Source: Artemia franciscana
Taxonomy: Eukaryota; Arthropoda; Branchiopoda; Anostraca; Artemiidae
DNA length: 64,000 nt
Direction of reading: 5' to 3'
NCBI RefSeq assembly: GCF_032884065.1
Contig: NC_088868.1
Location: 7,708,758-7,772,757, forward strand
This document shows, one piece after another, positions 48,282 to 58,439 of this stretch; within the stretch, counting starts at the first letter, position 1, and each line of letters opens with the position of its first letter. The notes beneath the pieces are model-generated. The model searched no databases. It worked only from the letters and a program-made list of their open reading frames with translations, and had not been told where the DNA came from. Made by a program: the position numbers and the translations under genes.

Positions 48282-50016
48282 GATTATCTATAGCATCTAA
48301 AGTACTACGGCCTTTCATGAACCCAAACTGGTTTCTCGAGATCCAATTCTTGAATCCCAAGTCATCAAGTTTATACATGATCAAACGTTCAAAGACTTTC
48401 CCTACATTTGATAACAAACTAATTGGGCGGTAAGACTGGGGATTACCATCATTCTTTTTACCGCTCTTTAGAATTAATATGACATTCGCCCTTTTCCAGG
48501 CTGATGGGAAATACCGAAGTGTTATACATGCGTTTAAAATTTTTAATAGTGATGGTGTTATAACATTTATATTCTTTTTTAAAATTAGGCTTACAATACA
48601 ATCTGGACCGGGGGCTTTTAACGGGCGCATGCTATTAATTGCTTCGCTTAATTCTTCTTTCGTGATGGTAATTTCATCATTGTCCTCCATTGTCAAGATT
48701 TCTGTAGCTACGCTTCTTAGTTTTGTGTGATATTGGGTATCACTGCTTACATCATCTTTTCCAAACCATTTCTGGAAAAGTACTTTGCCTGCCTCTTTAG
48801 TTGACGTTGTTATTGAGCCATCATCTTTAGTCACATGTATAGGCCTAATCGGAGGTTTATTTGATTTTATTATTTTATGGATAGTATTCCAAGGGTCCAA
48901 TGTTCCTCTATTCTCACAAAATTTCCTCCAGTCATCCTGTTTTGCTTTTAAAATTGATTTTTTATAACTATTCCTTAAATACTTCATGTTTTGGTCACTT
49001 TCCCATGTTCTCAATATTTTATGAATTCGTAAGGCATGTCTATAGGCTTTCCTTTTTGCAGATAAATCTGGATTCCACCATCTTACATATTTTTTGGAAT
49101 TAGGACCATATTTTCGTGTTGGTATTGATTCTAACATTGCTTGTGTTATTAAATCGACAAAATTATCTAAAGCTAAATCAATTTCATTTTTAGTAAAAAG
49201 CGGCATAGTATATACACTATCTATTCTATTCAGGAGAACTGAACTAAATTTATCCCAATTTGCCTTCCTGAAGTCAAATTTACAATCATTGTGGTTATAA
49301 CAAGTTTCACAACCTATTTCAAACTTTAGTCTAAACAAAATATATAAGTGATCAGACATTGATACATGATCAGAAAGGACGTCCCAATCTTCAACGAATG
49401 ATAATAAAGAAGCACTGACTGCGGTAATGTCGGGGCTAGTGTTGCCACTTATGCCGTATGTACCTTTATTGGGGTCATTTAACACTACTAGGTTTTTACT
49501 AGCTAAAAAATCCTCTAATTCTTTACCACGCATGTCTGTAACACATCTTTGGGACCATAGTGGGCTTTTAGCATTAAAATCACCACCTATGACTAAGCGA
49601 GGTATATTTTTCACATTGTCTAGGATATTCAACTGGTAAGCTAAGGAACTCACTGATGGAGGGCAATATAAAGAGGACACCGTAATTGTTCTACTCTTGA
49701 GGTACAAAGATACAATAACCAACTCATTTCTAGAATCTTCATGATGAATATCGGCTTTAATTCCACTCTTAACTAATATTGCTGCACTATAAAACCTCTT
49801 ATCAGGATCAAATTTAGAAAAGCTATTGTAATTTGATGGTATGCACGAAATATTTCCGGATTTATTCACATAGGGTTCTTGTAGCAGTACTACATCAGGT
49901 TTATAATCATCTAGGGTCTTTTCTAATGTTACCATTGCACTATAAGAATGTTGCAAGTTGACTTGAAGGAACTTTAAATCACTCTTTGAATCGAAATTAT
50001 TCATAAGAATATTCAA
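48265..50016 (-). CDS. LINE ORF2 part 1: EEP endonuclease and RT fingers
   Basis: 583 codons. The start at 50016 overlaps the end of ORF1 by 20 bp, as is common for LINE ORF2 made by reinitiation or frameshifting. Residues 1-230 are an apurinic-type endonuclease: FLQVNLQHS, VVLLQEPYV (catalytic Glu), VIGGDFNAKSPLW, SPDITAVS and SMSDHLYI (catalytic SDH). From about residue 470 come RT motifs APGPDCI, FPSAWKRANVILILKSGK, YRPISLLSNVGKVFERLI and NQFGFMKGRST. It ends early at VTKY because of a one-base frameshift; the RT continues in the neighbouring frame at 48281. Confidence 0.9.
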   Translation of the reverse strand: MNILMNNFDSKSDLKFLQVNLQHSYSAMVTLEKTLDDYKPDVVLLQEPYVNKSGNISCIPSNYNSFSKFDPDKRFYSAAILVKSGIKADIHHEDSRNELVIVSLYLKSRTITVSSLYCPPSVSSLAYQLNILDNVKNIPRLVIGGDFNAKSPLWSQRCVTDMRGKELEDFLASKNLVVLNDPNKGTYGISGNTSPDITAVSASLLSFVEDWDVLSDHVSMSDHLYILFRLKFEIGCETCYNHNDCKFDFRKANWDKFSSVLLNRIDSVYTMPLFTKNEIDLALDNFVDLITQAMLESIPTRKYGPNSKKYVRWWNPDLSAKRKAYRHALRIHKILRTWESDQNMKYLRNSYKKSILKAKQDDWRKFCENRGTLDPWNTIHKIIKSNKPPIRPIHVTKDDGSITTSTKEAGKVLFQKWFGKDDVSSDTQYHTKLRSVATEILTMEDNDEITITKEELSEAINSMRPLKAPGPDCIVSLILKKNINVITPSLLKILNACITLRYFPSAWKRANVILILKSGKKNDGNPQSYRPISLLSNVGKVFERLIMYKLDDLGFKNWISRNQFGFMKGRSTLDAIDNLVTKY

Positions 50017-51109
50017 TACGATTTTGCATTAAATCCTTTATTTTTCTTGCGGTAGGGCATTTATTTATGTCGTACGAGGTATGTCCGGTTCCTGTAAGTC
50101 CTTTTGACTGACATGGTCGGCAGGAGGGTCGAGAAGATGTGCATGACATATATTCATGTTCTCCAGAGCAATACGGACAAAGGATAACTCCTTTGCAATC
50201 ACTGCTTTTGTGACCGTACAAACAACATTTGTTGCATCTTAATAAGTAGATATAATCTTCACACTCGTGCAACATGAACCCTAATTTCAGACCACGGTGG
50301 TCTTTAATACATTTACGCATCTTTGGGGAGACTTCAACAACAACATGGGTTTTATTTTCTCCTTTGTGAATAATTGTCACTATTTTGAATACTTCTCCTT
50401 TAACTGCTAGTTCTGACACATCTAAATTCTGATTCAATAGGGATTCTCGTAGGTGTTCTTTTTCATTTGTCCTAGGGATGTTTTTAACAATCATTCTAGG
50501 ATTTTTTTTGGTAGAGTGTTTAGGGGTATAATTTGTCAAATCTGATTTTTCACTAAAAACTGTGACTGCATTTTGTGCATCTTCTTGAGATGGCAGTTCC
50601 AAAATTATTTTTCCATTTCTTCCAGAAGTAACATTTTTGACAGAGAATTTTTTAACGTGATCAATTGTCTTGCTGCCCAAATCTTGGACTATTTTTTTTA
50701 ACTCGTTCTGGGCGATCTTCTTATTAACAGTACTCTGACTTTGGGGGAATTCGATAGGTTCGAGTATCACAGTATGTTTTCCTGGGCCTTTCACTTTGCT
50801 GGCATAGGTGTGAGTAGAATGACTGGGAGCGGAAGAGAACGAAAAAGGAGACGGCTTGGATTTTAGAGCAATTATTTCTTGTTGTAAATTCAAGATCTCT
50901 GTAAGTCTATCATTTTCTTTTCTGAGCAATGTGGAATTTTCTTCCAGTAAACTGGAGTAAATAGAACCTATCCTGTCGCACATTTGTGAGGCAGTTCTTT
51001 TACCACCAGATATTCTTTGATCTTTAATTGCATCTTTTAGATAATTAATTAATTTAAAAATACTTTCTTCTTCAGCATATGCAATCTCGCTCGTATCCAC
51101 TTCCGACAT
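49997..51109 (-). CDS. LINE ORF1, RNA-binding protein with zinc knuckles
   Basis: 370 residues. The N-terminal third has a leucine-rich, probably coiled-coil stretch (SLLEENSTLLRKENDRL) suited to self-association. The middle is an RRM-like region (KIILELPSQEDAQNAV, NPRMIVKNIPRTNEKEHL). The C-terminus has CNKCCLYGHKSSDC (C-x2-C-x4-H-x4-C), CPYCSGEHEYMSC and a third Cys/His cluster CRPCQSKGLTGTGHTSYDI. Such gag-like ORF1 proteins bind the element's RNA and carry it to the nucleus with ORF2. The start Met is the first in frame, 360 bp inside the element, and no lesion is seen. Confidence 0.9.
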   Translation of the reverse strand: MSEVDTSEIAYAEEESIFKLINYLKDAIKDQRISGGKRTASQMCDRIGSIYSSLLEENSTLLRKENDRLTEILNLQQEIIALKSKPSPFSFSSAPSHSTHTYASKVKGPGKHTVILEPIEFPQSQSTVNKKIAQNELKKIVQDLGSKTIDHVKKFSVKNVTSGRNGKIILELPSQEDAQNAVTVFSEKSDLTNYTPKHSTKKNPRMIVKNIPRTNEKEHLRESLLNQNLDVSELAVKGEVFKIVTIIHKGENKTHVVVEVSPKMRKCIKDHRGLKLGFMLHECEDYIYLLRCNKCCLYGHKSSDCKGVILCPYCSGEHEYMSCTSSRPSCRPCQSKGLTGTGHTSYDINKCPTARKIKDLMQNRIEYSYE

Positions 51110-51470
51110 TTGTAATCAGATATATTAAGGGTTATAGGTCCGCCTACTTTGGATAGAGCCAAAGGCTACATACAAATTTTTGTGTCTATGCAATAGCGAA
51201 ACGGCGTATAAAAAGTCCTTCAGAATCAGAACATTATTTGAAAAAGAAAGACAAAGAAAATAATAGTTTTTCTTTTATCTTGTTCCTTTAACTTTCTAGA
51301 ATTAAAGGATATTTTAATTGTTCATCTTCAAAATAGATCAAGGAGCATAAATTGCAATCAAATTTACACAGCAATGCAAGCTATAACACTTAGTATCCAA
51401 TGAAGAAAAACACAACAGGTTTATCCTGTGGCTTTTAGGTGTTTACACTTTCACGCATCAAATGAGACTC

Positions 51471-51481
51471 ATACACACTAT
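51471..51481. repeat. Target site duplication, right copy
   Basis: ATACACACTAT, identical to 46638-46648. It marks the 5' edge of the LINE. Confidence 0.85.
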
Positions 51482-51689
51482 ATAAAAATGAATATAATTC
51501 TCAAGATTTACTAAAAACGTTATGCAAGACCACGTCTACCTCTCTTTTTAAACAACCAATGCATATGACTAATGCCGAAGTATTACCTACAATGGGATAT
51601 TTAACTAACTTTTAAGAATTTATCTGTGAACATTTGGTTCCATAATAAAGAAGTAAAATAAAAGCATTAATAGAAGTAAAGAAAAACTT

Positions 51690-51795
51690 TTTCTAAAGAT
51701 GGATGGTACCGTAGATGCAACAACAACATTCTCTTCTTCCAGTTTACGACAAAACAACGACTGGTTATCACGAAGGATAACAAAGTTCACTGCTC
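51690..51795 (-). pseudogene. Shrunken copy of exon 3 (3' half)
   Basis: On minus it encodes QSLFCRKLEEENVVV, closely matching QPLFCHKLEEENVVV of exon 3. It then jumps over about 60 bp to the exon end (CCATCTTTAGAAAAAG) and the same T-rich donor flank. The conserved WDPTALHLRY core is deleted. No acceptor survives, so it is a pseudo-exon. Confidence 0.85.
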
Positions 51796-52499
51796 TAGGC
51801 AGTGAACATGGCCCTGATGGAGTCTGACATGAAAAAGGAAATATATTGTTGGTATATGTGTAGCGGAGGGTTACCGCTAGAGCAACGCTCTAACTCTAGC
51901 CGCGATGAACATGGGCGTGAAAAAGGAACTATATTGTTGGTCTATGTTTAGAGATTGATTACCGCCAGAGAACTGAATATGGATGGAAGAGTCCAATCCA
52001 AAGCCTACAAGGGCCTCCCATCTGCCTCAACTCTTATGCAAGTGAACTTGCAATCATAAACCCAGACTTTGGGCAGAAAAAAAATTTACTGTTTGTGCTT
52101 GAAAACAAAAAGTGCACTTTAATTAATTAAAATTATAAATGAATTTTAAAATTTTGAAGCTTTGTCATTTAGACATAAAGTATTTTAAAGACTTGTTCCA
52201 TAATATTTTTATTCACCTTTACAGTCGATGGAAAATCCTTTTGGACAGAAAAATAAATCATTTCAAACTTCATTCTAATAATAAACACTTTATACAAATG
52301 AATCTAAATGCAAACACTCCCTAAAAACATTACACCGAGACCATGTCCACCCCTCCTTCAAACAAACAATATTTATGTATATGAGAAAATACATAAGTAT
52401 TACCTACAAAGAGGTATTACCTACAAGTCTTCACCAATTAAAAGCATTTAATTAAATGAAAAAAAAAACCTTTTCTAAAGATGGTTGATATGGACCCAG

Positions 52500-52630
52500 C
52501 ATTCTCAAAATGCGATTCTTTTGATGTAGGTAATGGTATCTTAAAAAAATTCCATTTTTTAGAGTTTTGATTACTATTGAGCCGAGTCGCTCCTTACTAC
52601 AGTTCGTTGCCACGAACTGTTTGATTTGTA
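52500..52630. mobile_element. Fragment of the hairpin-ended element
   Basis: It matches the right 130 bp of the 39904-40395 element: GATTCTTTTGATGTAG, TTACTATTGAGCCG-GTCGCTCC and the terminal hairpin CAGTTCGTTGCCACGAACTG. It lies at the point where copy B of the exon 3 flank breaks off. Confidence 0.8.
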
Positions 52631-52808
52631 TTCGATTGTCGGGGAATCATGTTGTAGGTGTTAATAAACACAGTAGACTATGTTGCTAAAAAAATACCTA
52701 AGTATTACCTACAAAGAGGAGTTGATTGATTTTCAACATTTGATCTGTGAAGACTTGGTCTTCACCAAGTCTTTACCAATTAAAAGCATTTAATTAAATA
52801 AAAAAAAC

Positions 52809-53064
52809 CTTTTCTAAAGATGGTTGATATCGCAGATGCAATGCTGTAGGATCCCATTCTACGGCTATATGAAGACCTCTTAGCTTTACAGAATCAAACA
52901 CGACAACATTCTCTTCTTCTAATTTATGACAAAACAATGGCTGACCATCGCAAAGGATACCACATCCACGGCAGTACTTCCACCAAGGACACCAGGCACA
53001 AGAGACACCATCCTCGGCAACCGCTTTTAACACGAATGGATATTCATAACCAAGGCTATCATCA
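52809..53064 (-). CDS. USP32: USP32-like exon 3, zinc finger and WDPTALHLRY
   Basis: Acceptor AATTTTTAG (53066-53065). 1 nt completes a Cys codon with exon 2, then 85 codons follow (residues 144-229). Motifs: DDSLGYEYPFVLK, CAWCPWWKYCRGC (four cysteines at 166, 169, 175 and 178, first half of the zinc ribbon), then AVEWDPTALHLRYQ, all diagnostic of the USP32 family. About 20 residues (FCHKLEEENVVVFDSVKLRG) lie where the human protein has a shorter loop. The donor AAG|GTTTTT is poor, with no consensus beyond GT, and identical T-rich flanks follow the nearby pseudo-copies. Phase 0 into exon 4 supports this donor. Confidence 0.92.
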
Positions 53065-53119
53065 CTAAAAATTAAATTAATTTATAAACTGATTTAATAG
53101 ATTTATAAACATTTGCAAT

Positions 53120-53520
53120 TTTTTGTAAAAACACCCCCCCCCTCCGCACACACACACACACAACCCGAAAAACCGCCCCCAAGCAAAATTTTGGATACGC
53201 CCTCAATTGCAAGAATACAAATAAATATTAACAGCCCAAAAATAACACCAAACTATTCCTCTACATAAACGGGTACCAGGTTTCAAATTTGTATTTTTTT
53301 TGTGTCTCCTACCCCCCCTCGCATCCCCATAAAATCCTATCCTGTAAGCGAAAATTATAGATACACCCAGAGTTAGAAGGATAGAAAAATAACACCAAAC
53401 TATTCCTTTACATGAACATAGGTGGGAAAGTACAGGAACTATAAATTGTATACATAGGCCCGGCCCATATTTTCATTTTTTCCATTTTTATGTTGTTTTG
53501 TTTTAGCCGAATTTTTCAAA
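53120..53520. repeat. Dispersed repeat, first copy
   Basis: It shares with 55530-55890 the blocks AACCGCCCCCAAG, ATACGCCCTCAATTGCAAGA, AATAACACCAAACTATTCC, GGTACCAGGTTTCAAATTT, TTTTTTGTGTC-CCT, GATACA-C-GA and TTTTCATTTT-CCATTTTT, in the same order and orientation. The two copies flank exon 2. Confidence 0.85.
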
Positions 53521-53582
53521 AACGCAAACTTTAACACAAATGGATATTCATAGCCATCACTAAAATTTAAATCAATTTATAA
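53521..53582 (-). pseudogene. Partial copy of exon 3 start with its acceptor
   Basis: On minus: ATTTAAATTTTAG, then TGATGGCTATGAATATCCAT and codons for VLK. This repeats the acceptor and first residues of exon 3 with a 9-bp deletion (DSLGY reduced to GY). Similarity stops after about 35 coding bases. It lies about 480 bp upstream of exon 3 in the transcript. Confidence 0.8.
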
Positions 53583-54880
53583 AGAGATATGGCGAAAAAG
53601 GAGCAATATGACTGAAGACACTGTCTGTGAAGTCCAGAATTATACAAAACTCATTGACTCACATAGATATTAAAATATATCTTGTTGATTAATTAATAAA
53701 AAATATACAAGAGTATATTATTTCTTATCATATTTATTCATTTTATGAAATATACTTCATGAAATATGAAATATAATTCATTTATGAAATATACAAGGTC
53801 TACTTATTAAAATTGTTTTTACAATTTTTACCTCAAAGCAAAGCTAAAAAAAGGAGTAAGATTGTTGGTTGCATATGCAGGCAAAAAAAACTTTATTCAC
53901 TGACCCTTCGGGCTTAACACTGTTGGTTCTAATAATAGAAATTTTAAGTACATAAACATATATCTCATTAAATCCAACTGGGAGTATAGATTCATTAAGT
54001 AAAATTGAATAAAGATAAACTTCACTTTTAAAATTAAAAGAAAATATTTTAAACGAAATTCTTTTTTAATTTTTAACAAATTTGAAAAAATATCAATATG
54101 AAAAATATTGATCCACTGGCTGGTTAAAATATATTTTTTATTTTATTTTTCCTTTTGAAAATATTTCATATGTTCAAAATTTGACTCAATTTCCCCTCTC
54201 CCAATTGACGCCAATACTAGCTTATCGCACGTTACTATATATACACACAAGAAAATAAGTGGTTAAAAAGTTTCTTAATCCGTGTTTTAAAAGATTTTAC
54301 TGTCGGTTGAAAACAGTGGCGCTCTGATAAGGCCCGACAAGGGAACAGAACGTGAAGAGATATTAAATTAAAATTATTACTCAAATTAAATTAAAATTTA
54401 ACACTTCCAAGAAATTAAATTAAAATTTAATACTGCATAAGAACAGTCTGATGATCATTAATGAGAATAGTAATCTAGAATAACCAAATACTTCTTGACG
54501 TTTACACTGACGCAAAATAATCGTTGATGGAAGTTGCATTATATAATTGGAGAAAAATTTGTCTAAAATAAAAAATAAGTCTTTGAGGATATTTTAATCC
54601 TGCCTTTTTTATATTGATCGATTAATTACCAAAAGTAAAATTTGTTTGTAATAGTCAACATTCATCTATAATCTTGGTCATTTTAATCGTTAGAAAATCA
54701 GTATTTAATTAGAGCTAAGGCAGCATTAAGATATTCTCAATTTTTTTTTTTTATTTCGAGCAACGCTTCCAAAAGTATAAAACATTTCACTAAACTAATA
54801 GTCTATCACTTTAAAATTTTTAAAATAATTACTTTAAAGAGTAATTAATGACAAAAAATAGTAATTATAAGAAGTTTTAC

Positions 54881-55077
54881 CAATCTAACGCGTGATTTGC
54901 AGTGCCCGATCCATCGGTGGCAGGCAAGGGGGAAACATGGCGGGAGACAAGGGTCCAAACAGCTTTAAACAGGTCCTGTCCCGATGATCTACCAGGATAA
55001 AACGGAACAAGAAGAGGCAGTCCAAACAGACTTGGGTTTATATTGTTAGGTGAAACAAAATAGACGTCTTGCCGAAT
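54881..55077 (-). CDS. USP32: USP32-like exon 2
   Basis: Acceptor TTTTTTTAG (55079-55078), donor GATTG|GTAAAA. 65 codons plus 2 nt (residues 79-143, then the first two bases of Cys144). It reads IRQDVYFVSPNNINPSLFGL, then PLLVPFYPGRSSGQDLFKAV, then WTLVSRHVSPLP and ends NHALD. This matches the USP32 segment with ELYF, SLFGxPLIVP, DLYxAVW and NHAQDCDDS, inside the ubiquitin-like insertion of the catalytic region. There is no Met near the start and none is needed. The exon is framed by two direct copies of a dispersed repeat. Confidence 0.93.
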
Positions 55078-55529
55078 CTAAAAAAAAGAAAAAAAATTGA
55101 TAGGTTTTGCTTAACTCTGCCTAGGCTGGCCAATTACAGAGCTTAATAATTTAACAGTATCCCAAATACAGACAAAGCAATGCAGATGAGGGAAGGGCTC
55201 ATATATTAACACCCTCCTCTAAACTGTGAATAATACATAAAAATTGGTAACCTTCCAATATCTAATAGCTAAAACGACCTTTAGCATGGGCAAGTGCATT
55301 CCCTCGGGTGAAGTCCCTTGGCAAAGTTCCACGTCCTCCTGACATTTCTCATTGCAGAACTAAATTAACAAACGCAAAGCAAAATCAGCAACAGAATAAA
55401 AAGAGGAAATACCCTTTTTCTTTGCTGAGTGAAAACGGAAAATATGAAAGCGACCAATTTGATCAAAATGTGCTATTAGAAGCAAGACTGTATCCAGGGG
55501 AGGGGGAGGGACCAGATTTGAATATGCAA

Positions 55530-55895
55530 TTTTTTGTAAAAACTCTTCTCCCTCCACACACACAAACCGCCCCCAAGTAAAATTCTAGATACGCCCTCAA
55601 TTGCAAGAATACAAATATATGTCAAAAGCCCAAAAATGACACCAAACTATTCCTTTACAAAAACGGGGTACCAGGTTTCAAATTTATAATTTTTTTGTGT
55701 CCCCTAAACCCCCCGCCCCCCCCCCCCGAAAAAAAATCCTACCCTGCAAGCGAAAATTAGATACATCTGAAGTTGGGAGAATACAAAAATAACACCAAAC
55801 TATTTCTTTACATTTTAAAACTAGATGTTGTATACATAGGCCCGTATTTTCATTTTTCCCATTTTTTCTTTTTAGCCGAACTTTTGAAAAATATG
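55530..55895. repeat. Dispersed repeat, second copy
   Basis: Same family and orientation as 53120-53520. It includes a long C-run near 55710-55728. It is immediately followed by a LINE 3' fragment. Confidence 0.85.
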
Positions 55896-55899
55896 GTTC

Positions 55900-56205
55900 T
55901 ATCCCCTTTTCTAGAGCTATAGAAAAGGAAGAGTGAGATGTTTGGGACGCATTATGTGGATGAAGGATGTCAGATTACCAAAGATCGTCCTTTTCAGCCA
56001 ACCATATAGGGCCAAAATAAAAGCAGTTTTTCCGTGAATGGGGCGGGAGATGGTCATGAGAAAGGTATTCAGAGTAATTGGAACTTCTTCAGAGGGTGTA
56101 AAAAGGGGGGCTTTAAATGAATTGGGAAGGATGAGAAGCGTGCATAGCTGCGTTGGCCTTGGTGCTGCAGTGAGCTGTTAGTAGTAGTAGGTAGCAATTT
56201 ACTGA
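55900..56205 (+). pseudogene. RTE-like LINE 3' end fragment, plus strand
   Basis: It encodes, with breaks, RVRCLGRIMWMKDVRLPKIV, then LFSQPYRAKIKA and ELGRMRSVHSCVGLGAA. This is the usual C-terminal R-x-LGH-x-x-R-M-x-D-x-RLPK and GxAxV end of RTE-type ORF2, followed by a TAGTAGTAG 3' repeat. It is 5' truncated. It shows the parent sequence type of the 52-bp minisatellite at 32.1 kb. Confidence 0.75.
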
Positions 56206-56693
56206 CCTACTGATATGACGACAATATGCGTAGAAGAGTTCCAAGAGGGCAAAATAGAGATAAAACTAAAACCTAAAAAAGTTACGCGACTAGTTAGTGC
56301 AAAGATATGAGCCCAAAATGACATGAAATTGGGATCTTGTTTTCAAAATGTTCCAATAGATGCATTACAGTTTTACAGTAAGTAATACAGCAAAAAAATT
56401 GCATAAAGGTCCTTTATCAAGCCCTATCATAAAATTAGGCTACTCTTGACCTAGTTAGCTTGTTCAAGAGACAAAATGTTAAGGGTCTTCCAAATAAAAA
56501 GAAAAAGCAACCAACGGGTATCAAAACAAGCCAGGTAAATACCATCTGACAAATTAAAATTTATCACTTTGACCAGAATTTATCGGATTGGCAGGGCCCA
56601 TCAAGGTCTTAAGGAAAAAAGATTTGACATATTTTATTTTAAATTGTATCCGTAGATATACTATACTGAATTACATAACAAAAAGACAAAGTT

Positions 56694-56866
56694 CTTCCAG
56701 ATCCATTGACGGCGCACAGGGGGTCGAACCAACGTATTCAGTTACAGGGTCTTCTTCACAGGGACGGGTAATAACTCTGTCGTCCAATACTGCGGCAGTA
56801 GGAATCGAATCTCAGGCTTCGTATTGGCAAGAAGACTCAATCTACTGTGCTACTTCAAAGTAACAA
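56694..56866 (-). mobile_element. tRNA-derived SINE, family 2 relative, minus strand
   Basis: On minus it reads GTAGCACAGTAGATTGAGTC (box A-like), then GATTCGATTCC (box B-like), then CCTGTGAAGAAGACCCTG and GGTTCGACCCCCTGTGCGCC. It resembles 18690-18857 but is diverged. Confidence 0.75.
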
Positions 56867-57119
56867 AAACATTCATTTTAATATTGGATAGTAAGTTAGA
56901 TAGATGTAGGTACGTATTTAGCACAGAATGGGCTACAGAAAAACACAAAGAAACCTACACACTATATATAAATATCTCTCCCTATATTCCAGGCTATTCA
57001 AACGAAGCGGCTCACCCACTTAGGAGCGATTACAAGTACTACTTCCATACGAGCTAATTTTAATCTCAATAATGAAATCAATTCAATGAATACCAGAAAC
57101 TGCAAAACAAAATCAGGGA

Positions 57120-58430
57120 CTCATTTATAGCCATCCAAATAAAATTACGATTACCGTTAGGACATCCGAAGGTGAGTCGAAACAAATATGCTACAAATGC
57201 TGACCGTACCTACAATAATCCTTAGGTGCATATAATGTTACCATTAATTCTGGACATCCATTAGGGCATTGCGGTTACCATTAGGATATCCGAAATTTAT
57301 AAAGGTGAGTCGAAACAAATCTGCTACAAACGCTGACCGCACCTACAATAATCCTTAGGTACATATAATGTTACCATTAATTCCGAAAATGCATTAGGAC
57401 ATTGCGGTTAACATTCATTCCGGTTACCATTAGGACATTCGAAATTTAAAGAGGTAAGTCGAAACAAATCTCCTACAAACGCTGACCGCACCAGCAATAA
57501 TCCTTAGGTACATATAATGTTACCATTCATTCTGGACATCCATTAAAGTATTGCGGTTACCATTAATTCCGGTTACCATTAGGACATCTGAAATTTAAAG
57601 AGGTTAGTCGAAACAAATCTCCTACAAACTCCGACCGCACCAGCAATAATCCTTAGGTATATATAATGTTATCATTCATTCCAGACATCCATTAGGACAT
57701 TGTAGTTACCATTCATTCTGGTTACCGTTAGGATATCCGAAATTTAAAGAGGTGAGTCAAAACGAATATGCTACAAACGCTGACCGCACCTACAATAATC
57801 CTTAGGTACACAGAATGTTACCATTCATTCTGGACATCCATTAAAGCATTGCGGTTACCATTAATTCCGGTTACCATTAGGACATCTGAAATTTAAAGAG
57901 GTTAGTCGAAACAAATCTCCTACAAACGCCGACCGCACCAGCAATAATCCTTAGGTATATATAATGTTATCATTCATTCCAGACATCCATTAGGACATTG
58001 TAGTTACCATTCATTCCGGTTACCGTTAGGATATCCGAAATTTAAAGAGGTGAGTCAAAACGAATATGCTACAAACGCTGACCGCACCTACAATAATCCT
58101 TAGGTACACAGAATGTTACCATTCATTCTGGACATCCATTAAAGCATTGCGGTTACCATTAATTCCGATTACCATTAGGATATCCGAAATTTAAAGAGGT
58201 TAGTCGAAACAAATCTCCTACTAACGCCGACCGCACCAGCAATAATCCTTAGGTACATATAATGTTATCATTCATTCCAGACATCCATTAGGACATTGTA
58301 TTTACCATTCATTCCGGTTACCGTTAGGATATCCGAAATTTAAAGAGGTGAGTCAAAACGAATATGCTACAAACGCTGACCACACCTACAATAATCCTTA
58401 GGTACATATAATGTTACCATTCATTCCACC
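57120..58430. repeat. Satellite with dimeric higher-order units
   Basis: A basic unit of about 150 bp has ATCCGAAATTTAAAGAGGT-AGTC, ACAAACGCTGACCGCACC, AATAATCCTTAGGTACATATAATG, TTACCATTCATTCTGGACATCC and ATTGCGGTTACCATT. From about 57.58 kb two variants alternate strictly: type 1 has GGTTAGTCGAAACAAATCTC with CCGACCGCACCAGC, and type 2 has GGTGAGTCAAAACGAATATG with CTGACCGCACCTAC. This gives dimers of roughly 305 bp, three in a row. Earlier copies do not alternate. Confidence 0.85.
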
Positions 58431-58439
58431 CAACAGTGC

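Larger units (their letters stand above)
46649..51470 (-). mobile_element. Nearly full-length LINE, minus strand, with TSD
   Basis: 4822 bp between identical 11-bp flanks. In minus order: a 5' UTR of about 360 bp, ORF1 (51109-49997), ORF2 overlapping ORF1 by 20 bp (50016 onward) and broken by one frameshift near 48270, then the RT C-terminal half to 46818, a 3' UTR of about 165 bp, and a TCATCATCATCATCAT 3' repeat. ORF1 with zinc knuckles, an apurinic-type endonuclease, and an HCRLNYFL-C-CG-H-C C-terminal finger place it in the R1/LOA/Jockey branch; which one needs a tree. The single lesion and perfect duplication indicate a young insertion. It landed in an old duplicate of the exon 3 flank. 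Confidence 0.9.
51482..52808. repeat. Duplicated flanks of exon 3 (copies A and B)
   Basis: A block running from TTTCAAACTTCATTCTAAT through ACCACGTCTACC-like sequence to TTTTTCTAAAGATGG occurs as copy A (46.57-46.65 kb, interrupted by the LINE, then 51.48-51.80 kb), copy B (about 52.16-52.49 kb) and in part before the real exon 3 (52.72-52.83 kb). Copy B runs into a 130-bp piece of the hairpin element family (52.50-52.63 kb). 51.80-51.98 kb has two copies of a GAACATGG-AAAAAGGAA-TATATTGTTGGT segment and hairpins. Confidence 0.7.
53065..54880 (-). other. Intron 2 of the USP32-like gene (1.8 kb)
   Basis: Donor TTG|GTAAAA (54880), acceptor at 53065. It contains a dispersed repeat (53.13-53.52 kb), a pseudo-acceptor copy of exon 3 (53.52-53.58 kb) and about 1.2 kb of AT-rich sequence (53.6-54.88 kb) in which I see no feature. 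Confidence 0.85.
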
